DNA from: an uncultured Oscillospiraceae bacterium
GTDB taxonomy: Bacteria > Bacillota_A > Clostridia > Oscillospirales > Oscillospiraceae
NCBI GenBank assembly: GCA_910579155.1
Contig: CAJTTS010000005.1
Coordinates: 30,659 to 94,658 of the forward strand
Direction: 5' to 3'
Length of the DNA: 64,000 bases
Shown here: one piece after another, positions 25,782 to 34,574 of the stretch
Position numbering within the stretch: the first letter of the stretch is position 1
How the letters are laid out: each line of letters opens with the position of its first letter
Notes under the pieces: generated by a model
The model's input: the letters and a program-made list of their open reading frames with translations, nothing else
Database searches by the model: none
What the model was told of the DNA's origin: nothing
Made by a program: the position numbers and the translations under genes

Positions 25782-26423
25782 CTATGTCAGAATCCACCTT
25801 TGCCCGTCCGGCATGAACATCAGGGCCCCTGGAATCCGCTCAATGATTTCTCCTGTGCGCATATTCCGCACGAGGGTTTCCTCCCAATATTCCGGGTTCT
25901 CCTCCCAGGAGGAAAAGTACAGATTTTCCTGGCTCCGGAACAGAAAAGCGCCTCTCCCGTCTGTTTGAAATGCGACGCTTTCCGGCCATATGATTTGGAA
26001 TTTGTCGTCCTTCCCCTCCCGTGTCAGCATCAGCGGCTCGGTTTTCAGCATCAGGTTATAGCAGTCCTCCACGGTGGACAGGGGGATTTCCACCAGCATG
26101 GACACCTGGCCCGGCGCGTCGTCATATTGGAGAATCCGGATTTGACCGGCGGGAAAATCCACCAGCAGGATGGTGATTTTGCCCTGATAGAAGATGGGAC
26201 GCCCGAAATACTGTCCCTGCTTTGCGGCGATGGGCTGGACGGCCCGTCCGTCCGGGTAATGGACGAAAATCAGCTTGTTCCGGTTTACAGGGTGCCCGTC
26301 CCGGAAAAGCTCCTCCGCCTCGTACAGGTCGCCGCTGGCGTAGTCCGTCCCCCAATACCACGCTCCGCGGCTGCCGTCCAGCGGCTCGATGTAGGTGATT
26401 CCCTGTGTCTCGATTCGTTTCAC
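25782..26423 (-). CDS. Uncharacterised protein
   Basis: A 213-residue soluble protein of unknown family. It is rich in aromatic and acidic residues and predicted beta strands (QGQYFGRPIFYQGKITILLV, GRGAFLFRSQENLYFSSWEE), without a signal peptide or membrane helix. The GTG start follows AAGGAG by 7 bases and lies 10 bases after the stop of the large membrane protein gene, so the two probably form one operon. I recognise no catalytic motif. Confidence 0.65.
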   Translation of the reverse strand: MKRIETQGITYIEPLDGSRGAWYWGTDYASGDLYEAEELFRDGHPVNRNKLIFVHYPDGRAVQPIAAKQGQYFGRPIFYQGKITILLVDFPAGQIRILQYDDAPGQVSMLVEIPLSTVEDCYNLMLKTEPLMLTREGKDDKFQIIWPESVAFQTDGRGAFLFRSQENLYFSSWEENPEYWEETLVRNMRTGEIIERIPGALMFMPDGQRWILT

Positions 26424-26433
26424 AGCGTGCTCC

Positions 26434-28554
26434 TTAATATTGATTCACCCAGTTGGTGATGAGCCACTGGGGTACCAGCCACGCGGCCATGAAGATGAGG
26501 AAATTGGTTACCGTCAGCGAGGCGTAGGCCCCCACCGACGTGAGGTAGAAGGTGAGGCACAGCCCGACTGCCGACCCGGCCATGGTAAAGACCAGCCCCA
26601 GCAGGACGGCCAGCCGCAGCCGCCGCCCCCCCACCACCGCGTCGCAGTAGACGCTGAGCCCCTCCCGGCTGAGCAGGGCCACCAGGCCCCCCACCTCGTC
26701 CGGGTCGGGTTTGGACAGCTCCAGCCGCCGCCCCACCGGCGGAAACTCCATCTTGTCCACCGGCAGGCGGAACTTCTGCCCCAGCAGAGCGGGGATCAGG
26801 TTGGGGTCCCGGGTGGCCAGCACCGGGGCGGTCCTGGCTTTCATCAGGGCGGACAGGCTGGGGTTCACCGCGCCGCTCATGGCGTAGTTCAGCAAAAACA
26901 GCCCGGACAACTGGCCGTTGATGGCGCAGAAAATGGCGTTTTTGATGTTATGTCCCGGAGGCAGGGGCACCTCCATCAAATGCATGTAAGCGGCGGTGCC
27001 CACCAGCACCTCCTGGTTTCGGATGACGCCGGAGGCCCCGCCCTCATGCCACTCCAAACCGGATACCTCCCGATACAGGGCCCCGTGGGTACGCAGCAGG
27101 TCGTGGAAGGGGCGGGTCAGGCCGCAGTCCATCACGCGGATGATGGTGGCGGTGTAGCCCACTACCTTCTCCGTGGCCGCGCCGCCGAACACCTTTACCT
27201 GGGCCACATACACCGAGCCGGTGGGGAACAGGTCCAGGTCGCTGACGATGACGCCGCCCGGACTGCACCGGGACGCGCCCGCCCAGCCCGCCAGGGCGGC
27301 GCCAACCTTGTGCAGCCGCTCGGCCAGCTTCCGATAGGGCAGGGCGAAGACCAGCAGGGCGGTCCAGGAACCCGCGGCGGTGAAGCAGGCGGAGGCGGCC
27401 CACCAGAACCGCTCCGGGGCCTCCTGCCCCACGGAGGCCATCAGGGCGCAGAGCATCGCCCCCAGCAGCAGCAGGGGGGCGGCGAAGCGGTAGGCGGCGT
27501 GGCCGCCGTCCTCCAACTGGAGCTGGCTGCCGAAACCCAGGCTGGTGCCGGAAATCTTGGTGTAGGTGGGCTTGTTGGACCACAGGGTCTCGTCCATGGA
27601 CACCACATAGGGTGTTTTGGTCTGGGAGGCGGCTTTGGCGGACAGGCGGTTGCCCTTCCTCCGGGCGTGCTCTCCCCGGAGGGCGATGGCCAGTCCCAGG
27701 GCGGTCACCGCCGAGAAGGGCAGAAAACCGTTCCGGTTCTCCTGTCCGGGGGCGGTGAGGCCGTCGGCCAGGGTGAAGAAGAAGGCGAACATCAGCACGC
27801 TCTCTGCCTGGGGGCGCAGGGTGAAAAACTGGTTTGCCCCGGCGGCGATAATATCATAGCACAACAGCCCCGTGAGGAACAGCAGGGCGGTGAGTACCCA
27901 ACAGCGAAGCTGGAACACCCCGATATCCAGCGCTGTCAGCTCCCCGGCCAAAGGGTTCCAGGACAAAAAGGGTAGTTCCAGGGAGCACAAAACGGCGGTG
28001 AGTGCCGTCAATGTGGCGAGCTTGACTCGGACGCCCTGCCCCTTGAGGCCCTTGGAGTACTGTGCCACCAGCTTGGCGGGGGGCGTGTCCGGGGGCAGAT
28101 TCCTGGGCTTGACCACCCGCAGCTTGGGGCGGCGGGGGATGGGAGCGTCCTCGCCGGGCAGCTCCTCCTTGTCCACGCCAGGGGTGTACTTTTCCGCCTT
28201 TAGCGCCTCCGGGTCGGGCTCGGCCTGGTCGTACATGTGGTCGGCGAAGTGGTCGGCACGGCGCAGCAGGGTGTGGAGGCGGGCTCCGATGGCCCGACCC
28301 ACATTCTCGGGTACGATCTCGGGGACGGGTCCGGCGGGCTTGTCCGGCTTTTGGGGAGGCTTCTTCACCTCCCGGATGGGCGGGCGGGGCGCGTCGTCCG
28401 GCTCCTCCTCAGGGGGCGGGGTGGGGCGGTCCTCCGCCGGAAACTCCACCACCTTCTTGGACGGCGCTTTTTGGTACTTGCCGGAGCCGTACTCGGCCAG
28501 GATGTCCTCCAGGTCGTAGGACGGCCCGCGGTTTTTATCCTTGTCGTCAGCCAT
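26434..28554 (-). CDS. Membrane protein resembling a degenerate P-type ATPase
   Basis: A 706-residue protein. The first 170 residues are charged and proline-rich, then come four or five helices, a further helix pair near 350-400, a cytoplasmic region (about 425-640) and two C-terminal helices. The cytoplasmic part follows the order of a P1-type ATPase. VIVSDLDLFPTGSV (D439) occupies the place of the DKTGTLT phosphorylation loop. RNQEVLVGTAAYM resembles the nucleotide-domain VLVGN segment, and INGQLSGLFLLNY resembles the IDGKLAGVI strand. The Lys-Thr-Gly-Thr of the active site is missing and no TGES loop is evident, so transport by phosphorylation is unlikely. This reading is an inference from motif order; a plain uncharacterised membrane protein is the safe label. 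Confidence 0.6.
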   Translation of the reverse strand: MADDKDKNRGPSYDLEDILAEYGSGKYQKAPSKKVVEFPAEDRPTPPPEEEPDDAPRPPIREVKKPPQKPDKPAGPVPEIVPENVGRAIGARLHTLLRRADHFADHMYDQAEPDPEALKAEKYTPGVDKEELPGEDAPIPRRPKLRVVKPRNLPPDTPPAKLVAQYSKGLKGQGVRVKLATLTALTAVLCSLELPFLSWNPLAGELTALDIGVFQLRCWVLTALLFLTGLLCYDIIAAGANQFFTLRPQAESVLMFAFFFTLADGLTAPGQENRNGFLPFSAVTALGLAIALRGEHARRKGNRLSAKAASQTKTPYVVSMDETLWSNKPTYTKISGTSLGFGSQLQLEDGGHAAYRFAAPLLLLGAMLCALMASVGQEAPERFWWAASACFTAAGSWTALLVFALPYRKLAERLHKVGAALAGWAGASRCSPGGVIVSDLDLFPTGSVYVAQVKVFGGAATEKVVGYTATIIRVMDCGLTRPFHDLLRTHGALYREVSGLEWHEGGASGVIRNQEVLVGTAAYMHLMEVPLPPGHNIKNAIFCAINGQLSGLFLLNYAMSGAVNPSLSALMKARTAPVLATRDPNLIPALLGQKFRLPVDKMEFPPVGRRLELSKPDPDEVGGLVALLSREGLSVYCDAVVGGRRLRLAVLLGLVFTMAGSAVGLCLTFYLTSVGAYASLTVTNFLIFMAAWLVPQWLITNWVNQY

Positions 28555-28626
28555 AGGCTGCCTCCTTTTCTCGTGCGTGGGCAGGGGTGTGCCCTATCCC
28601 GCACCGTGGGCAGAGGATGGACACTC

Positions 28627-28809
28627 CCCCACGCGGGGACGGTCGGAACGGGGAACGGAGGGGCGGAGTGCCCTTCTCCTGTGGGGACGACTCGAACAGG
28701 ACATGCAAAAAGAATAAGGTTTCTGCCCGACCCGGTCTGAACTGTCCCCACAGGAGAAGGGTACGCCGTCCCTGCCAAATATGGCGGCGTAAACTGTCCC
28801 TGCGTGGGG
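28627..28809. repeat. 183-bp nested inverted-repeat element
   Basis: Outer arms 28627-28643 and 28793-28809 are complementary over 17 bases with two mismatches (CCCCACGCGGGGACGGT type). Inner arms 28671-28688 and 28744-28761 are perfectly complementary over 18 bases (CCCTTCTCCTGTGGGGAC). The arms extend imperfectly towards the centre. No gene is supported here. It resembles a fold-back or MITE-like element and fills most of the 282-bp gap before rlmB. Confidence 0.75.
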
Positions 28810-28836
28810 AGGGGCCGCTCTCCGCATAGCAGCGTT

Positions 28837-29619
28837 TTAGCTTCCTCTCTGCCTCACTGCCTCGTAGAGCACCACTGCCGCCGCAGCGGAGGCGTTGAGG
28901 GAGTTGAGCTGTCCCTTCATGGGGATGGATACCAGAAAGTCGCACTGTTCCCGGACCAGGCGGCCCATGCCGTCCCCCTCACTGCCGATGACGATGGCGG
29001 CGGGGCCTTTCAAATCGGCCTCGTACAGGCTTGTCCCGCCGTCGGCGGCGGCGCCGAACACCCAGAGTCCCTCGTCCTTGAGCTGCTTGAGCAGGGCGGT
29101 CAGATTGGGCACCCTGGCCACGGGCAGGTAGCTCACCGCCCCGGCGCTGGTCTTGGCCACAATGGCGGTCAGCCCGGCGGAGCGCCGCTTGGGGATGATG
29201 ACCCCGTGGGCTCCGGCGCACTCGGCGGTGCGGATCACCGCCCCCAGGTTGTGGGGATCGGACAGCTCGTCGCACACCACGACGAGGGGCGCCTCCCCCT
29301 TCTCCCGGGCGGCGTTCAGGATATCGTCCACGCCGGCGTACTCCCGGACGGCGGCCACGGCGACCACCCCCTGGTGGCTCTTGGTGCGGCTCATGCCGTC
29401 CAGCTTGCGCCGGTCCGCCTCGGTGACCACAATGCCCTTGTTCCGGGCGGTGGAGGCAATGTGGCCCAGGGTGGCGTCCGTCTCCCCCCGGGCGATATAA
29501 ATTTTGTCGATGGCGGCGCCGGAACGCAGGGCCTCGATTACCGCGTTGCGCCCCTCGATGAGGCCGTCGGCCCCGGCTTCCACGTCTTTGGGTGTGCGTT
29601 GATTATTTTTGTCCCGCAT
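28837..29619 (-). CDS. rlmB: 23S rRNA (guanosine-2'-O-)-methyltransferase RlmB family
   Basis: A 260-residue SpoU/TrmH-family methyltransferase. An N-terminal substrate-binding domain (GLIEGRNAVIEAL) precedes the knotted SAM domain with motif 1 DPHNLGAVIRTAE, motif 2 IVIGSEGDGM and motif 3 IPMKGQLNSLNASAAAAV. It should methylate a 23S rRNA guanosine (G2251 in E. coli numbering), using SAM. It is monocistronic and divergent from ftsH. The exact target could be another rRNA position, as several SpoU paralogues exist in Firmicutes. Confidence 0.9.
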   Translation of the reverse strand: MRDKNNQRTPKDVEAGADGLIEGRNAVIEALRSGAAIDKIYIARGETDATLGHIASTARNKGIVVTEADRRKLDGMSRTKSHQGVVAVAAVREYAGVDDILNAAREKGEAPLVVVCDELSDPHNLGAVIRTAECAGAHGVIIPKRRSAGLTAIVAKTSAGAVSYLPVARVPNLTALLKQLKDEGLWVFGAAADGGTSLYEADLKGPAAIVIGSEGDGMGRLVREQCDFLVSIPMKGQLNSLNASAAAAVVLYEAVRQRGS

Positions 29620-29771
29620 GGGAAAAACTCCTTTGTGTATAGTTGGATTGGTGTATCGCGCTGTAATTTTATAAGTATACCATAATTTTTCTCCGGGTGA
29701 AAGAGGGAACGGGCATCTTTTCCTCCCCTTTTTTCGTCATAGAAAGTTTACAGCCCCGTTAAGAACATTTC

Positions 29772-29800
29772 TTGTTTTTATTGACAAGGTATGGTATACT
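29772..29800 (+). promoter_or_regulatory. ftsH promoter
   Basis: TTGTTT (29772-29777), 17 bases, TATACT (29795-29800) with a TGG just upstream. The leader contains a CCGGGAT/ATCCCGG hairpin at 29838-29851, just before the strong AAGGAGGT ribosome site (29859-29866). Confidence 0.6.
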
Positions 29801-29873
29801 TCTGTAACAACGTTTCTCAAGGAAGGTTGAAACCACTCCGGGATATCCCGGTTACATGAAGGAGGTTGAGCCG

Positions 29874-32051
29874 ATGGCCGACCCATTAAAACCTAACGAT
29901 CCAAATCGGCGGAACGACCAGAACGGCGACGACGACAAAAAGCGAAGCCCTCTGGGGTTCTTCAACATCGTATTGTGGGCGGTGCTTCTGGTGTTTTTGC
30001 TCCAGATGTGCCGCAGCTCGGTGGAGAACGCCGCCGTGCAGGTGGTGGCCTACTCCGATTTCATTCAATGGGTGGAAGCGGGGTATGTGGAGACGGTGGA
30101 CATGGAGTCCAGCGTCTACACCTTTACGCTGAAGGAGGAGGCGCCTCCGCTGAAGGAGCTGGTGGACCAGATGTCCGACGCCTATGGCAGCGGGGCGCTG
30201 GGCAATCTATTCAACCAGTTTGACCGACAGGACCTGGCCAGCGCCGCCAGCAGCTCTATCAAATTCCAGGTGGGTCCGGTGAGCGATCCTGATCTGGTCC
30301 AACGCCTGACGGACAACGGGGTAACGTTCGGCAGGGACCCGGTGACGGAGGAGCAGTATATGATCTCCGCCGTGGTTAGCTACGTGCTGCCCATTGTGCT
30401 GATGGTAGTGGTCATGCTGTTCATCTACCGCTATATGTTCAAGAAGATGGGATCCGGCGGCGGCTTCGGCGGCATCGGCGGCGTGGGCAAGTCCAACGCC
30501 AAGGTGTACGTGGAGAAAAAGACTGGCGTCACCTTCCGGGACGTGGCGGGCCAGGACGAGGCCAAGGAGAGCCTGGAGGAGATCATCGACTTCCTCCACA
30601 ACCCCGGCAAATACACCGAGATCGGCGCGAAGCTGCCCAAGGGCGCGCTGCTGGTGGGTCCGCCGGGCACGGGTAAGACCCTGCTGGCCAAGGCCGTGGC
30701 CGGCGAGGCCAACGTGCCGTTCTTCTCCATCTCCGGCTCCGATTTCGTGGAGATGTTCGTGGGCGTGGGCGCGAGCCGTGTCCGCGACCTGTTCAAGGAG
30801 GCCAGCAAGATGGCCCCCTGCATCATCTTCATCGACGAGATCGACACCATTGGCAAGAGCCGGGACAACCGCATGGGCGGCAACGACGAGCGGGAACAGA
30901 CTCTGAACCAGCTTTTAGCCGAGCTGGACGGCTTCGACCCCGGAAAGGGTGTCATCGTGCTGGGGGCCACCAACCGCCCTGAGGTGCTGGACAAGGCGTT
31001 GCTCCGTCCGGGCCGCTTTGACCGGCGCATCACCATTGACCGGCCCAACCTGGCGGGACGGCTTGCCACACTGCAAGTCCACACCCGCAAGATCAAGCTG
31101 GCTGAGGATGTGGATTTGAACAAGATCGCCCTGGCTACTGCGGGCTGCGTGGGCGCGGACCTTGCCAATCTGGTGAACGAGGCCGCCTTGCGGGCCGTCC
31201 GCAAGGGCCGCAGGCTGGTCACCCAGGAGGACCTGCTGGCTTCCTTCGAGTTCGTCATCGCGGGCAGCGAGAAGAAAAACTCCGTGCTTACCGAGTTCGA
31301 GCGCAAGCTGGTGGCCTATCACGAAGTGGGCCACGCCATGGTGGCCTACAAGCAGAAGAACGCCGAGCCGGTGCAGAAGATCACTATCGTCCCCCACACC
31401 GAGGGCAGCTTGGGCTACACCCTGCTGATGCCCGAGGAGGACAAGACCAATCTGCGCACGAAAGAAGAGCTGATGGCAAAGATTACCGTGTCCATGGGCG
31501 GCCGTGCCGCCGAGGAGGTGGTGATGGAGACCATGACCAACGGCGCTTCCCAGGACATTCAGGAGGCCACCAACATTGCCCGGAACATGGTCGCCATGTA
31601 CGGCATGAGCGAGGAGTTCGGAATGATGGCCCTGGGTTCCGTCCGCAACCAGTACCTGGACGGCGGCTACGGTCTGGACTGCGCCCAGGATACCGCCGCC
31701 GTCATGGATAAGGCGGTCAAGGCGGTGCTGGATGTGTGCTACGCCGACGCGGTGGAGGTCATCAAGGCCAACCGGGAGGACATGGACAAGGTGGTGGCCT
31801 ACCTGCTGGAGAAGGAGACCATCACCGGCGGCGAGATGGTGGCCATCATCGAGGGTCGGGACCCGGCGCTGGTGGAGGGGGCCTATACCTCCACCAAGGC
31901 CAAGCCCCAGCTCCCCGAGGACGTGGAACCCCCCGCCCGGCACATCCATATCGTGGATGAGCCCATTCCCATGCCGCCCCACGAGGAGGACGGGGAGAAG
32001 CCCAAGGATGGGGAGGCCCCGGAACAGCCGGACAAACCGAAAGAGGAATAA
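29874..32051 (+). CDS. ftsH: ATP-dependent zinc metalloprotease FtsH
   Basis: A 725-residue membrane AAA+ protease that extracts and degrades membrane and regulatory proteins. There are two N-terminal helices (about 30-50 and 165-190) flanking an extracytoplasmic domain. Walker A is GPPGTGKT (262-269), Walker B IIFIDEID, and the second region of homology ends ...[11 protein letters not shown]. The zinc site is HEVGH (H483, E484, H487), with Val where most FtsH proteins have Ala. The C-terminal 45 residues are a Pro/Glu/Lys-rich tail. The ATG at 29874 was chosen over 29856 because AAGGAGGT lies between them at correct spacing. Confidence 0.95.
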   Translation: MADPLKPNDPNRRNDQNGDDDKKRSPLGFFNIVLWAVLLVFLLQMCRSSVENAAVQVVAYSDFIQWVEAGYVETVDMESSVYTFTLKEEAPPLKELVDQMSDAYGSGALGNLFNQFDRQDLASAASSSIKFQVGPVSDPDLVQRLTDNGVTFGRDPVTEEQYMISAVVSYVLPIVLMVVVMLFIYRYMFKKMGSGGGFGGIGGVGKSNAKVYVEKKTGVTFRDVAGQDEAKESLEEIIDFLHNPGKYTEIGAKLPKGALLVGPPGTGKTLLAKAVAGEANVPFFSISGSDFVEMFVGVGASRVRDLFKEASKMAPCIIFIDEIDTIGKSRDNRMGGNDEREQTLNQLLAELDGFDPGKGVIVLGATNRPEVLDKALLRPGRFDRRITIDRPNLAGRLATLQVHTRKIKLAEDVDLNKIALATAGCVGADLANLVNEAALRAVRKGRRLVTQEDLLASFEFVIAGSEKKNSVLTEFERKLVAYHEVGHAMVAYKQKNAEPVQKITIVPHTEGSLGYTLLMPEEDKTNLRTKEELMAKITVSMGGRAAEEVVMETMTNGASQDIQEATNIARNMVAMYGMSEEFGMMALGSVRNQYLDGGYGLDCAQDTAAVMDKAVKAVLDVCYADAVEVIKANREDMDKVVAYLLEKETITGGEMVAIIEGRDPALVEGAYTSTKAKPQLPEDVEPPARHIHIVDEPIPMPPHEEDGEKPKDGEAPEQPDKPKEE

Positions 32052-32063
32052 GGGCATTAAAAT

Positions 32064-32104
32064 TGTTCCTTTTCTTGAAAGAAAAGGAACCGAAAAGAAC
32101 TTTT
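32064..32104 (+). repeat. Dispersed 3' element, copy B
   Basis: GTTCCTTTTC and GAAAAGGAAC form a 10-bp stem, followed by CGAAAAGAACTTTT. It lies 13 bases after the ftsH stop and corresponds to copy A at 24308-24360. Confidence 0.5.
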
Positions 32105-32107
32105 AGT

Positions 32108-32140
32108 CCCGCCCGGAGCATCGCTCCGGGCGGGTGTTTT
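32108..32140 (+). terminator. ftsH terminator
   Basis: An 11-bp stem, CCCGCCCGGAG with CTCCGGGCGGG, then TGTTTT. Confidence 0.85.
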
Positions 32141-32164
32141 GTGTGTTGTGGATTGAGGGCGGGG

Positions 32165-32833
32165 TCAGTCCGCAAGTCCCATTTCCACGTCCAGGCCCAG
32201 TTGCTTCAGCGCGGCGTCCAGCCAGGGGCGGTAGACGGGATAGTCCACCATCTCGAACTCGCCGCCCACTACGAAGGACCCGTCCTCGGCGGGCTGGATA
32301 TCCTTGAAGTCGTCTAGGCTGATGCTGCCGGGCAGGGCGAAATTGTCGCCGCCGATGGCGCAGGTGTCCCCAAACTGGACCAGCTCCACCCAGCCCAGAT
32401 CGTCGGCGGGGCCGCCCACCACCAGCCAGCCCTTGTTCCCCGAGGCGGGATCGGTGCGCTCGTAGATATAGGGAGTGTCCTCGTCTGTCTTGCCGGTGAT
32501 GTCAATCTCCTGCCCGTCCACCGCCAGCAGAACCCGGCCGTCCTTCAAGGCGATGGGGCTGGTATCCTCGCCAGTGAAGTCGAAAAACGCCTGGTCCGTC
32601 CCGGGCAGGACAGTCATCACCCCGCCCGCCACGAAATTGTACACCTGGGCAGGCAAACCCGCCGCGATGGACAGCACGCACCCCACCGCCAGCGCCGCCG
32701 CCAAAATCAGCTTGCCCGCGCGGGGCATGCGCCGCTTCTGAGTATCCTTATTCTCCAACATATTCATAATTTCCTCCTTTTTCCGGTCACTGAGCGTGAC
32801 CTGCTCCATCATTCGCCGATAGTCGTACATCAT
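32165..32833 (-). CDS. Membrane anti-sigma-like protein
   Basis: A 222-residue protein with a 38-residue cytoplasmic segment (SDRKKEEIMNMLENK), one helix (about 39-62) and an extracellular acidic domain. That layout, and its overlap with the 3' end of an ECF sigma gene, mark it as the likely cognate anti-sigma factor. No zinc HxxxCxxC motif is present. The start at 32833 follows AAAGGAG and lies 47 bases inside the sigma coding sequence, so translation is probably coupled. The extracellular signal is unknown. Confidence 0.75.
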   Translation of the reverse strand: MMYDYRRMMEQVTLSDRKKEEIMNMLENKDTQKRRMPRAGKLILAAALAVGCVLSIAAGLPAQVYNFVAGGVMTVLPGTDQAFFDFTGEDTSPIALKDGRVLLAVDGQEIDITGKTDEDTPYIYERTDPASGNKGWLVVGGPADDLGWVELVQFGDTCAIGGDNFALPGSISLDDFKDIQPAEDGSFVVGGEFEMVDYPVYRPWLDAALKQLGLDVEMGLAD

Positions 32834-33284
32834 CGCTCAACTCCTTTTTCAGCATGTCCCGGGCCCGGGACATACGCGTCTGTACCGCTGTGCGGGAGAT
32901 GTGCAGGATGTCCCCGATTTCCCCCTGGCCGTAGCCCTCCCAATAATAAAGATGGACCACCGCCCGGTATTTGGGGGGCAGGGCCATCACCGCGTCCCAT
33001 ACCTCCCGGTCCGTATCGTCCCGGAAGGGAAGGGACTCGTCCAGCTCCCCCACGTTCCGCCGCCAGAAGGACCTCAAATGGCTTTTACACAGGTTGGCGG
33101 TGCAGGTGAGCAGCCAGCTCTTTTCCCTGCCCGGCAGGAGGACGGTTTTCCCCTCCGCCAGCTTGAGGAACACGCTTTGACAGACATCTTCCCCATCGGC
33201 GCGGTTGCCCATGTAGCTGTAGGCCAGCCGGAACACGTCGTCGCCGTATTGGCGGAACAGGTCCGCCAGCACGTTGGCGTCCAT
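32787..33284 (-). CDS. ECF sigma factor
   Basis: A 165-residue sigma-70 family protein with region 2 (FRLAYSYMGNRADGEDVCQSVFL, cited as RADGEDVCQSVFL) and region 4 (LPPKYRAVVHLYYWEGYGQGEIGDILHIS, cited as GYGQGEIGDILHIS) and no region 3, as in extracytoplasmic-function sigma factors. The downstream overlapping gene is the likely membrane anti-sigma. The target promoter is not identifiable in the window. Confidence 0.9.
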   Translation of the reverse strand: MDANVLADLFRQYGDDVFRLAYSYMGNRADGEDVCQSVFLKLAEGKTVLLPGREKSWLLTCTANLCKSHLRSFWRRNVGELDESLPFRDDTDREVWDAVMALPPKYRAVVHLYYWEGYGQGEIGDILHISRTAVQTRMSRARDMLKKELSDDVRLSANDGAGHAQ

Positions 33285-33607
33285 TTGCGGTCACCCCCTT
33301 TTCGATGTTGTTACGCTGCGAGGCGGCCAGGACGTTCGGTCGCTTTCGCTGCGACTCAGGCAAAACCCGCCTCCCCGCTATGCGGCGGCTGGGTTTTTGC
33401 CTTCGCTCCGCTCCAAGGTCTCGCCTTCGGCTCGGTCGGCGCTGTGTGCCACTGGCACACAGCGCCCCTCACTGCCCGCTTCTCCGCGCTTCTTTTTGTG
33501 GCCACGCCTATAAAACGATTGAGAAGGCGGGATTATCACAGGACCTGGAAAATTTCCCGAAAAAACGTCCGGCCGGAAGCTTCCGGCCGGACGCTCTTTA
33601 ATATGAA
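33285..33607. other. Gene-free region with three large hairpins
   Basis: No gene is supported in these 323 bases. They hold an AAAACCC/GGGTTTT hairpin (33362-33397), a perfect 12-bp hairpin GCGCTGTGTGCC with a 3-base loop (33439-33465) and the terminator at 33566-33593. The stretch GCCTTCGCTCCGCTCCAAGG (33400-33419) carries the motif also seen between tldD and tldE. The composition looks like old repeat or mobile-element debris. Confidence 0.5.
33559..33593 (-). terminator. Terminator of the SGNH lipoprotein gene
   Basis: A 14-bp perfect palindromic stem (CGTCCGGCCGGAAG with its complement, 33566-33593) is followed by six T on the minus strand. Confidence 0.9.
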
Positions 33608-34474
33608 TCAGCTCGCCGCCGCACGGTTGGCGAAGTACCGTTCCCGGTCCATGACGTGGTTTCTCAGATAGTCGGCCCAGAGCTTGTACGCGCCGTAGGC
33701 GAAGTGGCAGCCGTCGTTGGCCAGCTCCTCCGGGAGTTGGCCGTCCGCCCCGGCATACGCCTGGGCGGTATCCAGCAATACCACCTTCTTCGACTCCGCC
33801 AGCCGCACGATGGCCTCGTTGAATTTGCTCAGATTCTCGTTGTTGATGTAGTCCTTCAGGTTGTTTTTGCGGCACATGGCGTCGTTCAGCGGGGGCATGA
33901 TCTGGAGGTACACCACCGCCTCGGGCTGGAGCTCCAAGACCTTGTCCAGCAGCGCGGAAAGGCCCTCTTCGTAGCTTTCGGCGGGGTAGCCCAGCTCGTT
34001 GACGCCCAGCATGATGTATATGTTGTCATATTGCTTTAGGGCCAGCGCCTCGATCATATTATATTGTTGGCCGTCGATCTCAAATACCCGGTAGTCCTCG
34101 CTGTCCACGCGGAACACCGTCATGCCACGGGCCCAGAAAAAGTCCCCGTGCGTGATCCCGCTGAAAAGCTGAAGGCCCTCGGTGCGGGAGTCGCCCAGGA
34201 ACGCGGCGTTCTCAAAAAAGCTGTCGTCCTCCACCGGCTCGCTCTCCTCCAGAGGCGTGCCGAACCGGTAGGACTCCACCGGTTCCGGAGAAGGGGTGGG
34301 TTCCGGCGTCGGTTCCGGAGAGGGGGTGGGTTCCGGCGTGGCGGCAACCTCCTCAGAGGGGGCCGGCGCCAGAGAGCTGGGGGGTATGTAGTGGCCTTGG
34401 GTGGAAGCGCATCCCGCCAGCAGGAACAGCAGCAGGGCGCAGACAAACGGAGAGAATTTACGGTACATTTCCAC
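33608..34474 (-). CDS. SGNH/GDSL-type hydrolase lipoprotein
   Basis: A 288-residue lipoprotein (lipobox LAGC) with a PTPSPEP repeat linker and an SGNH hydrolase domain. Block I is FLGDSRTEG with the nucleophile Ser, block III GVNELG and block V DGCHFAYGAY with the catalytic Asp and His. Such enzymes are often surface esterases or O-acetyl hydrolases acting on cell-wall or dietary polysaccharides. The substrate is unknown. The GTG at 34474 was chosen because AAAGGAG lies 5 bases upstream; an ATG two codons later is possible. Confidence 0.8.
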   Translation of the reverse strand: MEMYRKFSPFVCALLLFLLAGCASTQGHYIPPSSLAPAPSEEVAATPEPTPSPEPTPEPTPSPEPVESYRFGTPLEESEPVEDDSFFENAAFLGDSRTEGLQLFSGITHGDFFWARGMTVFRVDSEDYRVFEIDGQQYNMIEALALKQYDNIYIMLGVNELGYPAESYEEGLSALLDKVLELQPEAVVYLQIMPPLNDAMCRKNNLKDYINNENLSKFNEAIVRLAESKKVVLLDTAQAYAGADGQLPEELANDGCHFAYGAYKLWADYLRNHVMDRERYFANRAAAS

Positions 34475-34574
34475 AAGAACTCCTTTATTTTGACTTCCAA
34501 GCTATGGTAACATAAGGGGAGAAGGGGGTCAAGGAAAGAAAGGGTTACGAACCGGTATCGAAATTGTAACAGTC

